Below, piece after piece: positions 45,877 through 56,332 of a stretch of 64,000 nucleotides of DNA (position 1 is the stretch's first letter; each line of letters opens with the position of its first letter). Where the stretch lies: NCBI GenBank assembly GCA_964498755.1, contig CAZCIB010000002.1:1-64000 (forward strand). Direction: 5' to 3'. The notes under the pieces are model-generated. The model ran no database searches. It was given only the letters and a program-made list of their open reading frames with translations, and was not told the DNA's origin. The DNA is from RZZS01 sp964498755. Lineage in GTDB: Bacteria > Pseudomonadota > Alphaproteobacteria > Micavibrionales > Micavibrionaceae. The position numbers were made by a program, and so were the translations under genes.

Positions 45877-47541
45877 CTACACCCGCACCAGATGCACGCT
45901 CGTTTTTGGCTTTAAACCCAGAACATGGGCGCAGAACCGCCGCATGCCGATCCGGATCTCCTCGGAGACGAAATTATCGTCCTCGCGCTCTTCCCAGCTC
46001 ATGTCGTCGAGAATTTCGTAAATCTCCTCGATCATCTTGTCTTCGAGATCGTCTTCGTCCGGGTCGCACAGCCCTTCCGTCGAGACGAGAGGGTCTTTTT
46101 CTAGCTCACCGCGCCCGTTCATGACCAATGTGATATGCGCCGCGCCGGTGAACTGCAGTTTCCTGCGGGCGGAAATAGACGCGTGATCGGACGGAAGCAG
46201 CCGCATCTGGTCCACCGCCAGAATGCCGGTCTCGATATGATCCACAGTTTCCGGAGTTCCGGGCGCGAGCTTTATGACCGAGCCGTTATTGGGCACGATC
46301 ACGTGCGGGATCTGGCATTCACAGGCCAGCGCGGCCTGCGATTCCAGCATCGTTCGCTCGCCGTGCACCGGCACGACGATCTGCGGCTTGACCCATTGAT
46401 ACATCTCGATGATCTCGTCCCGGCACGGATGCCCCGAGACATGGATTTTATAATCCGTATTGTCCGGCGTAATGACCTTGATCCCGCCCGCGACGAGATT
46501 GTTTTTGACCGTATTGATTTCCTTTTCGTTGCCCGGGATCGGCCGCGCGGAAAAGATCACCGTGTCGCCGCGGTTCAGCTCAATGTCCCTGCGCTCGCCT
46601 TTCGCGATGCGCGACAACGCGGCGCGCGGCTCGCCTTGAGATCCCGTCACGGCAATCACCAGGTTGTCTGCGGGAATGTCCTTTATGTTATCCGCGTCGA
46701 TAAAATCCGGCAGGCCGTCAAGAAGACCGCAATTCCGCGCCGCCGCCGCCATGGTGTGCAGCGAGCGTCCGAGCAGGGCCACGCTGCGGCCCGCATGCTG
46801 CGCCGCCATTGCAACGCTGCGCAAACGTCCTACGTTGGACGCGAACATCGTCACGGCGATCCGGCCCTTGCAATCGGGGAAAAGTTTTTTAAAAGCCTCC
46901 TCAACGTCCGACTCGCTGCCTGCACGCCCCGGAACGCCGGAATTGGTCGAGTCGCCAATGTAAGCAAGCACGCCCTGCTCCCCGGCTTCCTTAAACGCCT
47001 CGGCGTCAGTCGGCTTTCCAATAACGGGTTTCGGGTCGAGGTTCCAGTCGCCGCTATGCACGACGCGCCCGAGCTCCGTCTCGATCACAAGCGCGCGCGT
47101 ATCCGGCACGCTGTGCGCGACGTTAATGGCCTGAACCTTGAACGGTCCGAGCTTTTTACCGTTTTTGTCGGGGCGGAGGATCTGGACGTTAACGTCCCGC
47201 GTTAAACCGGCCTCTTTCAGTTTGTGATTCAGAACGGCCCCCGTAAAGGGCGAGCAGAAAACAGGGCAGCGCAAACGCGGCCAGAGATGCGCGACCGCGC
47301 CGATATGATCCTCATGCGCATGCGTGATGATCAGGCCTTCAAGCCTGTCCATATTGTCTTCGAGGAACTGCGGATCGGGCAAAAGCAGATCAATGCCGGG
47401 AAAGCGCTTGTCCGCGAAACCAAGCCCGCAATCGACAGCCAGCAACTTGTCTTTGTAGGCGTAAACGTTGAGATTGATTCCAAATTCCTCGCTGCCGCCG
47501 AGCGGGATAAAACACAGTTCTTCAGGGTTCAGGTTTGTCAT
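45877..47541 (-). CDS. rnj: ribonuclease J
   Basis: RNase J is a metallo-beta-lactamase/beta-CASP nuclease with endo- and 5'-3' exonuclease activity, used in rRNA and mRNA processing in alphaproteobacteria. The 554 residues contain the zinc motif THAHEDHIG (His74, His76, Asp78, His79). Also present are the HSGDWNLDPKPV segment, the beta-CASP domain (about 210-340), the VSGHPCRDEI and PVHGERTMLESQA motifs and a C-terminal domain. It lies between coaX (147 bp upstream, filled by a REP) and the secreted-protein gene (2 bp). Confidence 0.96.
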   Translation of the reverse strand: MTNLNPEELCFIPLGGSEEFGINLNVYAYKDKLLAVDCGLGFADKRFPGIDLLLPDPQFLEDNMDRLEGLIITHAHEDHIGAVAHLWPRLRCPVFCSPFTGAVLNHKLKEAGLTRDVNVQILRPDKNGKKLGPFKVQAINVAHSVPDTRALVIETELGRVVHSGDWNLDPKPVIGKPTDAEAFKEAGEQGVLAYIGDSTNSGVPGRAGSESDVEEAFKKLFPDCKGRIAVTMFASNVGRLRSVAMAAQHAGRSVALLGRSLHTMAAAARNCGLLDGLPDFIDADNIKDIPADNLVIAVTGSQGEPRAALSRIAKGERRDIELNRGDTVIFSARPIPGNEKEINTVKNNLVAGGIKVITPDNTDYKIHVSGHPCRDEIIEMYQWVKPQIVVPVHGERTMLESQAALACECQIPHVIVPNNGSVIKLAPGTPETVDHIETGILAVDQMRLLPSDHASISARRKLQFTGAAHITLVMNGRGELEKDPLVSTEGLCDPDEDDLEDKMIEEIYEILDDMSWEEREDDNFVSEEIRIGMRRFCAHVLGLKPKTSVHLVRV

Positions 47542-47558
47542 CTATTCTTCGTTTTCTC

Positions 47559-47687
47559 CGTCACCCCGGAGGCAAGCCGACAGGCTTGCTTAAACATCCG
47601 GGGTCCAGTAAAGCATGCAGCTTTGCTGCACACGCTGTGGATCCCGTTTGTGCGAATTTTGCTAAAGCAAAATGCCGACGGGATGAC
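47559..47687. repeat. REP-type palindromic element between coaX and rnj
   Basis: The outer ends CGTCACCCCGG and CGGGATGAC are inverted-like. The interior contains the hairpins CAAGCC-GACA-GGCTTG and a TTTTGCTAAAGCAAAA stem. The element ends one base from the coaX stop codon and fills most of the 147-bp gap to rnj. It resembles the 'GTCACCCCGG...CCGGGATGAC' class of intergenic repeats. Confidence 0.75.
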
Positions 47688-47688
47688 A

Positions 47689-48465
47689 TCATTGGTTTTT
47701 GCACGACCGATATATGCGGTATAGCCCCTTGATTGTCAAATTGCGATCTACCGTTTCAATCAGGTCAATGCTCTCGCCGAATACGGGCGACAATCCTCCA
47801 GTCGCGATCACAAAGGGTTTTGCGCCGATTTCCTCGCTCATTCTTTGAATCGTGCCCTCGATCAATCCTGTATAGCCCCAGAATATCCCGGACTGCATCG
47901 CGGTCACGGTTCTTTTGCCGATTACCTTTTCCGGCCTTGCAATGCTGACGCGCGGCAGCATCGCCGCAGCTCCGTGCAACGCCGACATGGATAAATTCAC
48001 GCCCGGCGCAATCGCGCCGCCGGCATAGGCGCCGCCCTGATCAATCGCGTCAAACGTCGTCGCCGTGCCGAAATCAATCACCACAGCCGGATAACGATAC
48101 TCCTTGATAACGGCCAGCGCATTGACAAGCCGGTCGGCGCCGGCCTCACGCGGCTGATCGATATTCACGGCGAGGCCGCATTTACTGACCATCTCGTAAT
48201 CAACGAACCTGGCTTCAACGTCCATATACTGGCGGCAAAGACCGCGCAGATGGTGCCCGGCGTACGGCACGACGGAAGAGATAATGACATCGCTGACATC
48301 GGAAAGTTTCAGGTCAAACTGACCGAACAGCGGGATCAGCCATGAAGCGTACTCGTCGCGGCTGCGGCTGGAATCGGTACGAATGCGCCACGCGCCAAGC
48401 AGGTCTTCACCGTTGTAAAGAGCGAACACGATATTGGTGTTGCCCGCGTCAATAACAAGAAGCAT
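47689..48465 (-). CDS. coaX: type III pantothenate kinase
   Basis: CoaX phosphorylates pantothenate in the first step of coenzyme A synthesis; unlike CoaA it needs a monovalent cation and is not inhibited by CoA. The 258 residues show the ASKHA-fold nucleotide motif VIDAGNTNIVFAL with Asp6, GADRLVNALA (the pantothenate motif) and VIDFGTATTFD with catalytic Asp. The gene lies six bases from birA, a usual pairing in which both genes serve cofactor metabolism. Its stop codon abuts a REP element. Confidence 0.96.
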   Translation of the reverse strand: MLLVIDAGNTNIVFALYNGEDLLGAWRIRTDSSRSRDEYASWLIPLFGQFDLKLSDVSDVIISSVVPYAGHHLRGLCRQYMDVEARFVDYEMVSKCGLAVNIDQPREAGADRLVNALAVIKEYRYPAVVIDFGTATTFDAIDQGGAYAGGAIAPGVNLSMSALHGAAAMLPRVSIARPEKVIGKRTVTAMQSGIFWGYTGLIEGTIQRMSEEIGAKPFVIATGGLSPVFGESIDLIETVDRNLTIKGLYRIYRSCKNQ

Positions 48466-48471
48466 GGCGAC

Positions 48472-49197
48472 CTAGTCCTTGAAAATGACCTGCGCGGACT
48501 TGATATGGCGTTCGTTTCCGCTTTTGTCTTCCATAATCATCGCGCCGTTTTCATCCATGCCTTTAAAGACGCCCTGTATTTCGGCGTCTGGTAAAATCAC
48601 GGTTACCGGACAATCGACGCCATGCGCCTGCTTGAGCCACGCTGCCTTGATGCGCTCAAAGCCTTTATCGAGCCAGACCTTGTAATGCCTGTCAAAGCTC
48701 TCCAGCACGTTATCGCGCAGCCCTTCAATGCTGTTTTCCCTGGCGTTAATCGCATCCAGCCCCGTTGCTCCCGGATCTTCCGGGGGCGCGGAAACATTAA
48801 TCCCGACGCCGAGCGCAATGTGGTCAACCCGGCCGCGCACGAGAGAGGTCTCGCATAAAATTCCGGCGATCTTTTTGCCGTCGATCAAAATATCGTTCGG
48901 CCATTTGAGCGTCTTTTCGTGGCCGGCGGGCAGATAGGTTTCCAGCGCCGCCGACACGGCCAAAGCCGAAACAAAAGCGATCTGACCCGCATCCTCGGCC
49001 AGGCATTCGGGCCTTAGCAAGACGGACATATAGAGATTGCCGCGCGGCGACTCCCACGTCTTGCCCATACGCCCTTTTCCGCTTGTCTGTTCAAGCGCAT
49101 GAATAACGAGGCCCTCACCGGTCGCCATCTCGCCTTCCTCACGGATGAGATCCTGCGTACTTTCGACGGTCTCTAATGTTCGAACGTTGAATTTCAT
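48472..49197 (-). CDS. birA: biotin--[acetyl-CoA-carboxylase] ligase
   Basis: BirA activates biotin with ATP and attaches it to the carrier protein of biotin-dependent carboxylases. The 241 residues carry the GKGRMGKTWESPRGNLY segment (41-57), the KWPNDILIDGKKIAGIL core with catalytic Lys, and a small C-terminal SH3-like domain. There is no N-terminal helix-turn-helix, so it is a monofunctional ligase without repressor function. It lies directly after nuoN (71 bp), as in many alphaproteobacteria. Confidence 0.95.
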   Translation of the reverse strand: MKFNVRTLETVESTQDLIREEGEMATGEGLVIHALEQTSGKGRMGKTWESPRGNLYMSVLLRPECLAEDAGQIAFVSALAVSAALETYLPAGHEKTLKWPNDILIDGKKIAGILCETSLVRGRVDHIALGVGINVSAPPEDPGATGLDAINARENSIEGLRDNVLESFDRHYKVWLDKGFERIKAAWLKQAHGVDCPVTVILPDAEIQGVFKGMDENGAMIMEDKSGNERHIKSAQVIFKD

Positions 49198-49268
49198 TCC
49201 GGTCTCTTGCCCTCATAACTTTTACGATTTGATGATATTCCTTACGGACGCAAGTGTAAAAAGAAAAC

Positions 49269-50723
49269 TCATCCGCTCGACAGGACTGAGGCCGCCGAAT
49301 AGGAAAGGACTCTTAACGGCTCCGGCGCGAATATATACAAAATCACAAAAAGGGAACACAGCGTCATGACAAGTCGGCTGGAGAAAGAGACGTTCGGATC
49401 AAAGCTTTCTGAAGGCTCGTCAAACAGCATGATTTTAATCAGCTTTAAGTAGTAAAAGGCCGCAACGACAGAGGTCAAAACGCCGATAACGGCGAGCAAG
49501 GGATATCCCGCTGCTACGGCTTCCTGAAAGACAAAGAGCTTGGCGAAAAACCCGGCCAGCGGCGGTATGCCCGCCATGGAGAACAAAAGCGCGGTCATAG
49601 CGTAGGCCGAAAACGGCCTGTTTTTTACCAGCCCCGCAAGATCCTCTATTTTTTCAGCGGCATACCCGTCCCGGCGCATCGCCAGCACAAAAGCAAACAC
49701 GCCGGCGCTCATAACCATGTAAACGAGACCGTAAAACAGAACGGCGCCTATACCTTCTTCAGTCCCCGTCACGACGCCTATCAGGGCGTAACCGACATGG
49801 CCGATCGAGCTGTAGGCCAGCAGGCGCTTGATATTATCCTGAACCAGCGCGGCGAAGGCGCCCAAAGCCATGGACGCAAGCGACAGCAAATAAATGATCT
49901 GGCTCCAGTCATCGGTCATTCCGCCAAAAGGCTGGTAAAGCAGGCGGATCAATAATGCGAGCGCCGCAATTTTGGGCACAATGGCGAACAAGGCCGTCAC
50001 GGACGTCGGCGCGCCCTGATACACGTCCGGAGTCCACATATGGAACGGCGCGGCGGAAATTTTAAATGCCAGGCCAGAGAGCACGAAAACGAGCCCGACA
50101 AGCAGACCCAGCCGCAAATGCTCGCCTTCAGATACCGCCGACGCTATGCCGTCAAAGCTGGTCGTTCCTGCAAAACCGTAAATCAGCGACGCGCCAAAAA
50201 GGATCATGCCCGACGAAATCGCGCCAAGAACGAAATACTTTATCCCGGATTCCGCCGAGCGCGCCAGATCGCGGTGAAACGCCGCAAGCACGTAAAGACT
50301 TAAAGACTGCAATTCCAGAGCGAGATACAGCGAAAGCAGATCATTTGCGCTGACCATGAGCATCATGCCGAGACCGGCCAGCAAAACCAGAACAGGATAC
50401 TCAAAACGGCCTATGCGCTCCTGCTGTAAATAGCGCATCGAGATTGCCAGAACAGCGGCAAGACCCGCCAGAATCAGCAACTTGACGAACCCCGCAAAGC
50501 CGTCAAGGATAATCATGCCGCCGGGAATCGTCCGCGAATGCCAGTCCAGGCCCACAAGCGTCAGCCCGGTTATAACAATCGCTCCAAGCCCCCCGTAGGA
50601 AATGAGACGCATTGACTTGTTCCCCGTAAATGCGCCCGCCATCAACAAAATCATGGTCAAAACCGCGAGAACGATTTCCGGCAAAAGCGGCGCGTAATCT
50701 GAAAACGCAAAGGCTTCGTTCAT
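49269..50723 (-). CDS. nuoN: NADH-quinone oxidoreductase subunit N
   Basis: NuoN is one of the three antiporter-like proton-pumping subunits in the membrane arm of complex I. The 484-residue protein has about 14 transmembrane helices. It contains the conserved [12 protein letters not shown]lu motif and the lysines of the proton channel in the [17 protein letters not shown] region and the [14 protein letters not shown] segment. The start overlaps the nuoM stop (ATGA). It is the last nuo gene of the cluster. Confidence 0.97.
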   Translation of the reverse strand: MNEAFAFSDYAPLLPEIVLAVLTMILLMAGAFTGNKSMRLISYGGLGAIVITGLTLVGLDWHSRTIPGGMIILDGFAGFVKLLILAGLAAVLAISMRYLQQERIGRFEYPVLVLLAGLGMMLMVSANDLLSLYLALELQSLSLYVLAAFHRDLARSAESGIKYFVLGAISSGMILFGASLIYGFAGTTSFDGIASAVSEGEHLRLGLLVGLVFVLSGLAFKISAAPFHMWTPDVYQGAPTSVTALFAIVPKIAALALLIRLLYQPFGGMTDDWSQIIYLLSLASMALGAFAALVQDNIKRLLAYSSIGHVGYALIGVVTGTEEGIGAVLFYGLVYMVMSAGVFAFVLAMRRDGYAAEKIEDLAGLVKNRPFSAYAMTALLFSMAGIPPLAGFFAKLFVFQEAVAAGYPLLAVIGVLTSVVAAFYYLKLIKIMLFDEPSESFDPNVSFSSRLVMTLCSLFVILYIFAPEPLRVLSYSAASVLSSG

Positions 50724-52240
50724 TCTTCCCCGGCCTCCTGGCTGTTAAATCCGCCTTCAATCCCGGCTTCGTAAAGCGAAACAAGATTTTCAACGGACGC
50801 CGATGTCCGGTCCAGTATCAGTCCCGGAAAAACCCCAAGACCGAGGACCATAAGCGCGACCGGGATAAGAAGGCTTTTCTCGCGCAGATCAACATCCTGC
50901 ATTTTTTCCGCTTCCGGATTTGTAACCTGCCCGAAGACAACGCGGCGGTAAAGGATCAGCATATAAGCCGCGCCCAGAACCACCCCTGTCGCCGCCAAAG
51001 TCGCATAAAGCGTATTGACCTCAAACGCCGCCAGCAGCGTCAGGAACTCACCGACAAAACCGCTGGTCCCAGGCAGGCCGACGGAGCCCAGCATAAAGAT
51101 CATGAAGAGCGTAGCGAAAACAGGCATGTTCGAGACTATCCCGCCATATTTTCCAATCTCGCGCGTATGAAGCCTGTCATATAAAACGCCGACGCACAGG
51201 AAGAGCGCCCCGGAAATCAGCCCATGGCTCAGCATCTGGAACACTGCGCCTTCAATGCCCTGCTGCGTGGCGCTGAAAATGCCGAGCGTCACGAAGCCCA
51301 TATGCGCGACGGAGGAATACGCGATCAGCTTCTTAATGTCTTCCTGCACCAGCGCGACAAGCGACGTATAAATAATCGCGATCACGCTGAGCGTAAACAC
51401 GAGCGGCGCGAACATCTCGCTCGCCTCCGGAAACATAGGCAGGGAAAAGCGCAGGAAACCGTATCCACCGATTTTCAAGAGCACCCCGGCAAGGATGACC
51501 GAGCCTGCGGTCGGCGCCTCGACATGGGCGTCGGGGAGCCAGGTATGCACGGGCCACATCGGCATCTTGACGGCGAAGCTGGCGAAAAAGGCAAGCCACA
51601 GCCATATCTGCAAATGCGAGGCGACAGGATTTTGCATGAGCTCAGGGATACTGGTGGTCCCGGCTTCCAGATAGAGCGCGATCATCGCGACAAGCATCAG
51701 AAGCGAGCCCAGCAGCGTATAGAGAAAGAACTTGTAAGAAGCGTAAATCCGGCGCGGCCCGCCCCAGACGCCGATAATCAGGAACATTGGGATCAATACG
51801 CCTTCGAAGAATACGTAGAAAAGTACCGTGTCGAGCGCGCAAAACGTGCCGATCATCATGGTTTCCAGCAATAAGAACGCCATCATGTATTCACGAACGC
51901 GTTTTTGAATGCTGTTCCAGCTTGCGACGATGCAAACGCTGGTTAAGAAAGTCGACAGCAAAATGAAAAGCAGGGAAATGCCATCAACGCCGACGTGATA
52001 AGAAATGCCGAGCGAGGGAAACCAGTCATATTTTTCAACAAACTGGAATTCCGCCGTGTCCTGATCAAAACGCGTTAACATGTAAACGCTCAAGGCGAAG
52101 GCGAACAGCGAAGTATAAAGCGCGACGTAACGCACATTCATCGCGGCCGCCTGATCCTCGCCGCGAATCGTCAGGATAAAAAACGCCCCGAGCAGAGGCA
52201 GAACCAGCATCATGGTCAGAACGGGAAGGTCCGGCGTCAT
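50720..52240 (-). CDS. nuoM: NADH-quinone oxidoreductase subunit M
   Basis: NuoM is a second antiporter-like proton-pumping subunit of complex I. The 506 residues contain about 14 helices, with the [17 protein letters not shown]lu motif, [22 protein letters not shown] and [14 protein letters not shown] chose the ATG at 52240, four bases after the nuoL stop. A frame 19 residues longer runs back into nuoL and is not conserved. It overlaps nuoN by four bases at the end. Confidence 0.97.
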   Translation of the reverse strand: MTPDLPVLTMMLVLPLLGAFFILTIRGEDQAAAMNVRYVALYTSLFAFALSVYMLTRFDQDTAEFQFVEKYDWFPSLGISYHVGVDGISLLFILLSTFLTSVCIVASWNSIQKRVREYMMAFLLLETMMIGTFCALDTVLFYVFFEGVLIPMFLIIGVWGGPRRIYASYKFFLYTLLGSLLMLVAMIALYLEAGTTSIPELMQNPVASHLQIWLWLAFFASFAVKMPMWPVHTWLPDAHVEAPTAGSVILAGVLLKIGGYGFLRFSLPMFPEASEMFAPLVFTLSVIAIIYTSLVALVQEDIKKLIAYSSVAHMGFVTLGIFSATQQGIEGAVFQMLSHGLISGALFLCVGVLYDRLHTREIGKYGGIVSNMPVFATLFMIFMLGSVGLPGTSGFVGEFLTLLAAFEVNTLYATLAATGVVLGAAYMLILYRRVVFGQVTNPEAEKMQDVDLREKSLLIPVALMVLGLGVFPGLILDRTSASVENLVSLYEAGIEGGFNSQEAGEE

Positions 52241-52244
52241 GGCT

Positions 52245-54233
52245 TCAGCGCTCCCCGAACAGCAAAATGAAAGAGATAATGCCAATGACGCTGACAATCA
52301 TCACGAAGGCGTAATGATAGATATAACCGCTCTGCGCCTTGCCGGCGCCGGCGCCAAGCCTCTGCGACAGCCACGCGAACCCGTCCGGGCCGAAACGGTC
52401 AATGACCTTGCGATCGCCCGTGCCCGAAAACGCCATTCCTGCGAAAAAGCTGGTTTTAACGAACAGACTTTCGTAAAGCTCGTCAAAATACCATTTGCGG
52501 AAAAACAGCGCGTTCAACTGCCGGATTAAAGGCAGCGACGTTAAACGGGATACGATCCCCGCCCGCCAGAGATAGAGCAGGTAGGCCGTCAATATTCCCA
52601 GTACGCCCACGACAACGGGCAGATATTTGACCCATTTCGGCACGTGATACGCGCCCTCGACCGTATCGTTTTCCGGCAGGACTTTCAACGATTCGCCCCA
52701 GAAGTACTCCCTGTGCCATGCGCTGACATATGGTTTGCCGTCGCGCATAATCACCTCATCGCTCGGGGAGCCGACAAAGCCGCCGTAAAAGCTCGAGCCC
52801 GCCATAATCGCGCCGACCGCCAGCACGGCCAGCGGCATCAGCATCACGGAGGGCGACTCGTGGACATGCGCCATGACTTTTTCGTCCGCGCGCTGCGGCC
52901 CGTGGAACGTCATCAAAATCAGCCGCCATGAATAAAACGCCGTCATGAACGCCGCCGCGATCCCGAGCCAGTAGGCAAACGTCCCGAACCACGTGTGATC
53001 GGCCCAAGCGGCTTCCAGAATCATGTCCTTTGAATAGAATCCGGCGAAGAACGGTATGCCCGCAAGCGCGAGCGCGCCGATCCACATCAGAACGTAAGTC
53101 GTCGGGATTAGTTTCCAGATCCCGCCCATGCGGCGCATGTCCTGCTCGTCGCTCATTGCATGAATGACCGAGCCTGCGCCAAGGAATAACAGCGCCTTGA
53201 AAAACGCGTGCGTGAACAGGTGAAACATCGCCGCTCCATATGCCGATACGCCAAGCGCAAAGAACATATAGCCGAGCTGGCTCATCGTCGAATAGGCAAT
53301 CACGCGCTTGATATCGAACTGCGTCATGCCGATGGTCGCCGCGACGAACGCCGTCAGCGCGCCAACGACGCAAATCACCATCAGCGCTAGCGGCGCGTAT
53401 TCGTAGAGCGGCGAAAACCGGGCCACAAGAAAGACACCGGCTGTGACCATGGTTGCGGCGTGAATAAGCGCCGAGACCGGAGTCGGTCCCTCCATCGCGT
53501 CGGGCAGCCATGTATGCAGACCGACCTGCGCCGACTTGCCGACCGCGCCAAGGAACAGAAGCAGGCCGATTGTCGTCAGAGCGGGAACGGTATAGCCAAT
53601 GAATTCGAACGTCGCGTTCGCGTAATCCGGAGCTAGTTCAAAGATCGTATCGAAATCGACGCTGCCGAAGAGCATAAACACGGCGAATATCCCGAGCAGA
53701 AAGCCGAAATCCCCGACGCGGTTGACGATAAAGGCCTTGTTCGCCGCCGAGTTGGCCGTATGTTTTTTGTTCCAGAACCCGATCAAAAGATACGAGGTCA
53801 GGCCGACGCCCTCCCAGCCGAAGAAGAGCTGCAAGAGGTTATCCGCGCTCACCAGCATCAGCATCGCGAAGGTGAACAACGAGAGATAAGCGAAAAACCG
53901 CGCCCGGTGCGGGTCATGGCTCATATAGCCGATGGAGTACACATGCACGCAAGAAGAGACGATATTGACCACCAGCATCATCACGACGGAAAGCTGATCG
54001 AAGCGCAGCGCCCAGTTGACGGCGAAATCGCCCGAAACGATCCATTCGCTTAAGACTTTCGTGTAAGGCGCGCTTTCGAGAATAACCTGCTGGAACAGGA
54101 CGAAGGAGGACAGCGCCGCGATAATCACGCCCGCGCATGTCACGAACATCGCGCCTTTGTCGCCGATCTGTTTCCCGAACAGAAAGGCGATCAAAAACCC
54201 GAATAGCGGCGCGAATATAGCTAGGATATCCAT
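52245..54233 (-). CDS. nuoL: NADH-quinone oxidoreductase subunit L
   Basis: NuoL is the distal antiporter-like subunit of complex I and carries the long lateral helix. The 662 residues show [18 protein letters not shown], the [29 protein letters not shown] core (cited as motif only), [18 protein letters not shown], and the extended C-terminal amphipathic helix region after residue 540. AAAGG precedes the ATG. It begins nine bases after the unknown gene that separates it from nuoK. Confidence 0.97.
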   Translation of the reverse strand: MDILAIFAPLFGFLIAFLFGKQIGDKGAMFVTCAGVIIAALSSFVLFQQVILESAPYTKVLSEWIVSGDFAVNWALRFDQLSVVMMLVVNIVSSCVHVYSIGYMSHDPHRARFFAYLSLFTFAMLMLVSADNLLQLFFGWEGVGLTSYLLIGFWNKKHTANSAANKAFIVNRVGDFGFLLGIFAVFMLFGSVDFDTIFELAPDYANATFEFIGYTVPALTTIGLLLFLGAVGKSAQVGLHTWLPDAMEGPTPVSALIHAATMVTAGVFLVARFSPLYEYAPLALMVICVVGALTAFVAATIGMTQFDIKRVIAYSTMSQLGYMFFALGVSAYGAAMFHLFTHAFFKALLFLGAGSVIHAMSDEQDMRRMGGIWKLIPTTYVLMWIGALALAGIPFFAGFYSKDMILEAAWADHTWFGTFAYWLGIAAAFMTAFYSWRLILMTFHGPQRADEKVMAHVHESPSVMLMPLAVLAVGAIMAGSSFYGGFVGSPSDEVIMRDGKPYVSAWHREYFWGESLKVLPENDTVEGAYHVPKWVKYLPVVVGVLGILTAYLLYLWRAGIVSRLTSLPLIRQLNALFFRKWYFDELYESLFVKTSFFAGMAFSGTGDRKVIDRFGPDGFAWLSQRLGAGAGKAQSGYIYHYAFVMIVSVIGIISFILLFGER

Positions 54234-54242
54234 GATGAGCCT

Positions 54243-54590
54243 TTAGGGTTCTTTATAGCTTAGCCCGGGCTCAATTTCGCCCATTCTAATACGCCCTATC
54301 GTGACATTAACCTCACGCTCCTCTAACAACCCGGAATCATCTAGCCATAGCCTAGCTTTATTTTTTGCATAATTTGCATGCTCTTGCCCGATTGTTCCAT
54401 TTCCATCTATGGCTTTCGGGTCTATTACAATTTCGATCTTGCCATCAATCACGCCGACAAGATGAGGAGAGGACATGATGCCAAATTCATCCTTGATCCT
54501 CCTGTGCAACTTTCCATTTAAAGAAGAAACAGTTTTTATAAAAACGTTAAAGTCCTGATGCAATCTAGCCGTTAAGTCAGGTGATTTCAT
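54243..54590 (-). CDS. hypothetical protein inserted between nuoK and nuoL
   Basis: A 115-residue soluble protein that I do not recognise. It is charged, has no signal peptide or membrane segment, and mixes helical stretches (LTARLHQDFNVFIKTVSSL) with strands (HLVGVIDGKIEIVIDP, REVNVTIGRIRMG). It starts four bases after the nuoK stop and ends nine bases before nuoL, so it is transcribed with the complex I genes. Its DNA is visibly richer in A and T than its neighbours, which suggests acquisition by transfer. nuoK and nuoL are directly adjacent in nearly all bacteria. Confidence 0.65.
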   Translation of the reverse strand: MKSPDLTARLHQDFNVFIKTVSSLNGKLHRRIKDEFGIMSSPHLVGVIDGKIEIVIDPKAIDGNGTIGQEHANYAKNKARLWLDDSGLLEEREVNVTIGRIRMGEIEPGLSYKEP

Positions 54591-54594
54591 TTAT

Positions 54595-54906
54595 CTATCC
54601 TTTCATTGAAGAAACATCGTCCACCGCGATCGTACCTTTATTGCGGAAGAACACAACCAGAATGGCAAGACCGATCGCCGCTTCGGCGGCCGCGACGGTC
54701 AGAATGAACAGCGTAAACACCTGCCCGGCCAGATCGCCCATAAACGCCGAGAACGCGACAAAGTTAATGTTCACGGCCAGCAGCATCAGCTCAATCGACA
54801 TCAGGATAATAATCACGTTGCGACGGTTCAGGAATATCCCGAACAGCCCGAGGGTGAACAGGATTGCCGCGACTGTCAGGTAGTGGATGAGGGTGATGTC
54901 TAGCAT
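54595..54906 (-). CDS. nuoK: NADH-quinone oxidoreductase subunit K
   Basis: NuoK is a small three-helix subunit of complex I, homologous to MrpC, that carries buried glutamates essential for coupling. The 103 residues show three hydrophobic helices, the [18 protein letters not shown] motif with the key Glu, and [18 protein letters not shown] with the second Glu. I chose the ATG at 54906, which has GGAG seven bases upstream. A longer frame encodes hairpin-repeat sequence ([11 protein letters not shown]). Confidence 0.96.
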   Translation of the reverse strand: MLDITLIHYLTVAAILFTLGLFGIFLNRRNVIIILMSIELMLLAVNINFVAFSAFMGDLAGQVFTLFILTVAAAEAAIGLAILVVFFRNKGTIAVDDVSSMKG

Positions 54907-54922
54907 GGCGCGGCTCCGCCCC

Positions 54923-55019
54923 CGATGATCGGATGATCGGATGATCGGACGACCGGAATGCCGCAATTCCCGGCTCCCAAAACTCTGATCCTCTGATCAT
55001 CTGATAGTCTGATCATCCG
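54923..55019. repeat. tandem-unit hairpin element E (GATGATCG family)
   Basis: The left arm (54923-54956) is four 8-bp units of GATGATCG type. The right arm (54985-55019) is four complementary units of TGATCATC type. A 28-bp spacer separates them. On the coding strand the element begins at the base following the nuoJ stop codon and ends 17 bases before the nuoK ATG. Within the nuo operon this makes a strong hairpin between two subunit genes. Confidence 0.85.
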
Positions 55020-55619
55020 CTACACTCCCGTCCCCGGCGTGACTTTCCGGATTTCAACCACATCTTCACGTTTTACAGCGAGCTGATCCCCGACCTTCTG
55101 GCGGCGGACGTCCGTGCGTACGCGATGAGTCAAAACAATCGCGCCGATCATCGCGACGAACAGGATCATCCCGGCCATTTGAAATGCGAACACGTAATCC
55201 GTATACAAGACGCGGCCGAGCATTTCCGTATTCGTCAGAGCGTTCTCAGTCTGCGCGAGCGGCATCCGCGCCTCCGTCGAAGGCAGCGCGGAAAACAGCA
55301 AATACAGCTCGGCCAACAATACGACTCCCAGGATAATCCCTAGCGGCACGTACTGCATCGCGCCTTTGCGCAGACTTTTGAAATCGACGTCGAGCATCAT
55401 GACGACAAACAGGAACAGCACCGCGACCGCGCCGACATAGACGATCACAAGGATAAACGCGACGAACTCTGCGCCCAGCAGCACAAACAAACCCGCCGCG
55501 TTAAAAAACGCCAGAATAAGGAACAACACGGAATACACAGGGTTGCGCGCGGTAATCACGAAAAAACCGCTGAGTAGCAAAACTCCCGCAAACATGTAAA
55601 AGGCAATCGCCGCGATCAT
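55020..55619 (-). CDS. nuoJ: NADH-quinone oxidoreductase subunit J
   Basis: NuoJ is a membrane subunit of complex I with five helices, close to the quinone-linked E-channel. The 199 residues contain the conserved NPVYSVLFLILAFFNAAGLFVLLGAEF region (core: NPVYSVL near 26-32), the GAVAVLFLFVVMMLDV segment with the pi-bulge helix, and a polar C-terminus. The stop abuts hairpin element E. Upstream lies a 186-bp region shared with the divergent pagL, so nuoJ and the following genes may have their own promoter. Confidence 0.96.
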   Translation of the reverse strand: MIAAIAFYMFAGVLLLSGFFVITARNPVYSVLFLILAFFNAAGLFVLLGAEFVAFILVIVYVGAVAVLFLFVVMMLDVDFKSLRKGAMQYVPLGIILGVVLLAELYLLFSALPSTEARMPLAQTENALTNTEMLGRVLYTDYVFAFQMAGMILFVAMIGAIVLTHRVRTDVRRQKVGDQLAVKREDVVEIRKVTPGTGV

Positions 55620-55805
55620 GATAACGCTTCGGATCAGGTTTAAACCACCGTCATTACTAAATCAGCAAACGTTCATAAGCAAGGCCGTGGATAAGATAAA
55701 TGCCCGGAATATTTTCAGGATTGCTTATTTACGCGCTTTGAATTTTTATGCAGGCTGATTTGAGTTATTTGTTTTTTCGATAAACGCGCAAAGGTTCCAA
55801 AAGCA

Positions 55806-56330
55806 ATGTCAGAGTTTACGCGCCGCATAAAAAAATACGCGCTCGCGATTTTTATATCCACCGCCCTGTTTTCGATGACCGCCGCAGCTGACCCGTCTCA
55901 GGAAGACACGGCTCACTATGACCTCCTCGCTTTTGCCATTGGATACTACGACATCCATGACGACAAGGAAGCGGCGGATTTCCGCATCGAATACCGATTC
56001 GGCGAGCCGATTATTTATGAACTGCGCACATGGCTTGGCCTTGAGGTCACGTCGGACGGCGCGGTTTTCGGCCTTGGCGGCCTGCTTTATGATTTTGAAT
56101 TCGCGGACAAATACCATTTCGTGCCGTCATTCGGCACTGGACTCTACGCGGATGGCGGCGGCAAGGATCTCGGGAATACGGTGCAGTTCCGTACTCAGCT
56201 TGAGCTTCAATACGAATTCGATAACAAAAACCACATTTCAATCGCGGCCAGCCACATCTCGAACGCCGATCTCGGCGACTTCAACCCCGGCAGCGAAGTG
56301 ATCAGCGTCTATTACAGCATTCCGTTTTAA
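55806..56330 (+). CDS. pagL: acyloxyacyl hydrolase / lipid A 3-O-deacylase PagL
   Basis: An outer-membrane beta-barrel enzyme that removes the 3-O acyl chain of lipid A, weakening its endotoxic recognition. The 174-residue protein has a signal peptide cut near TAAA (about 25-28). Alternating amphipathic strands follow, and the catalytic triad is clear: His150 and Ser152 in ASHISNADLGDFNPGSE, with Glu164 fourteen residues after the His, the same spacing as in Pseudomonas PagL. It ends in Phe, the barrel-assembly signal. It is the only plus-strand gene inside the nuo cluster, between nuoJ and nuoI, and converges with nuoI across hairpin element D. Confidence 0.88.
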   Translation: MSEFTRRIKKYALAIFISTALFSMTAAADPSQEDTAHYDLLAFAIGYYDIHDDKEAADFRIEYRFGEPIIYELRTWLGLEVTSDGAVFGLGGLLYDFEFADKYHFVPSFGTGLYADGGGKDLGNTVQFRTQLELQYEFDNKNHISIAASHISNADLGDFNPGSEVISVYYSIPF

Positions 56331-56332
56331 AT

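Noticed and set aside
46135..47205. A 356-codon plus-strand frame opposite rnj
   Set aside because: Antisense shadow of RNase J, His/Arg-rich with no recognisable motif.
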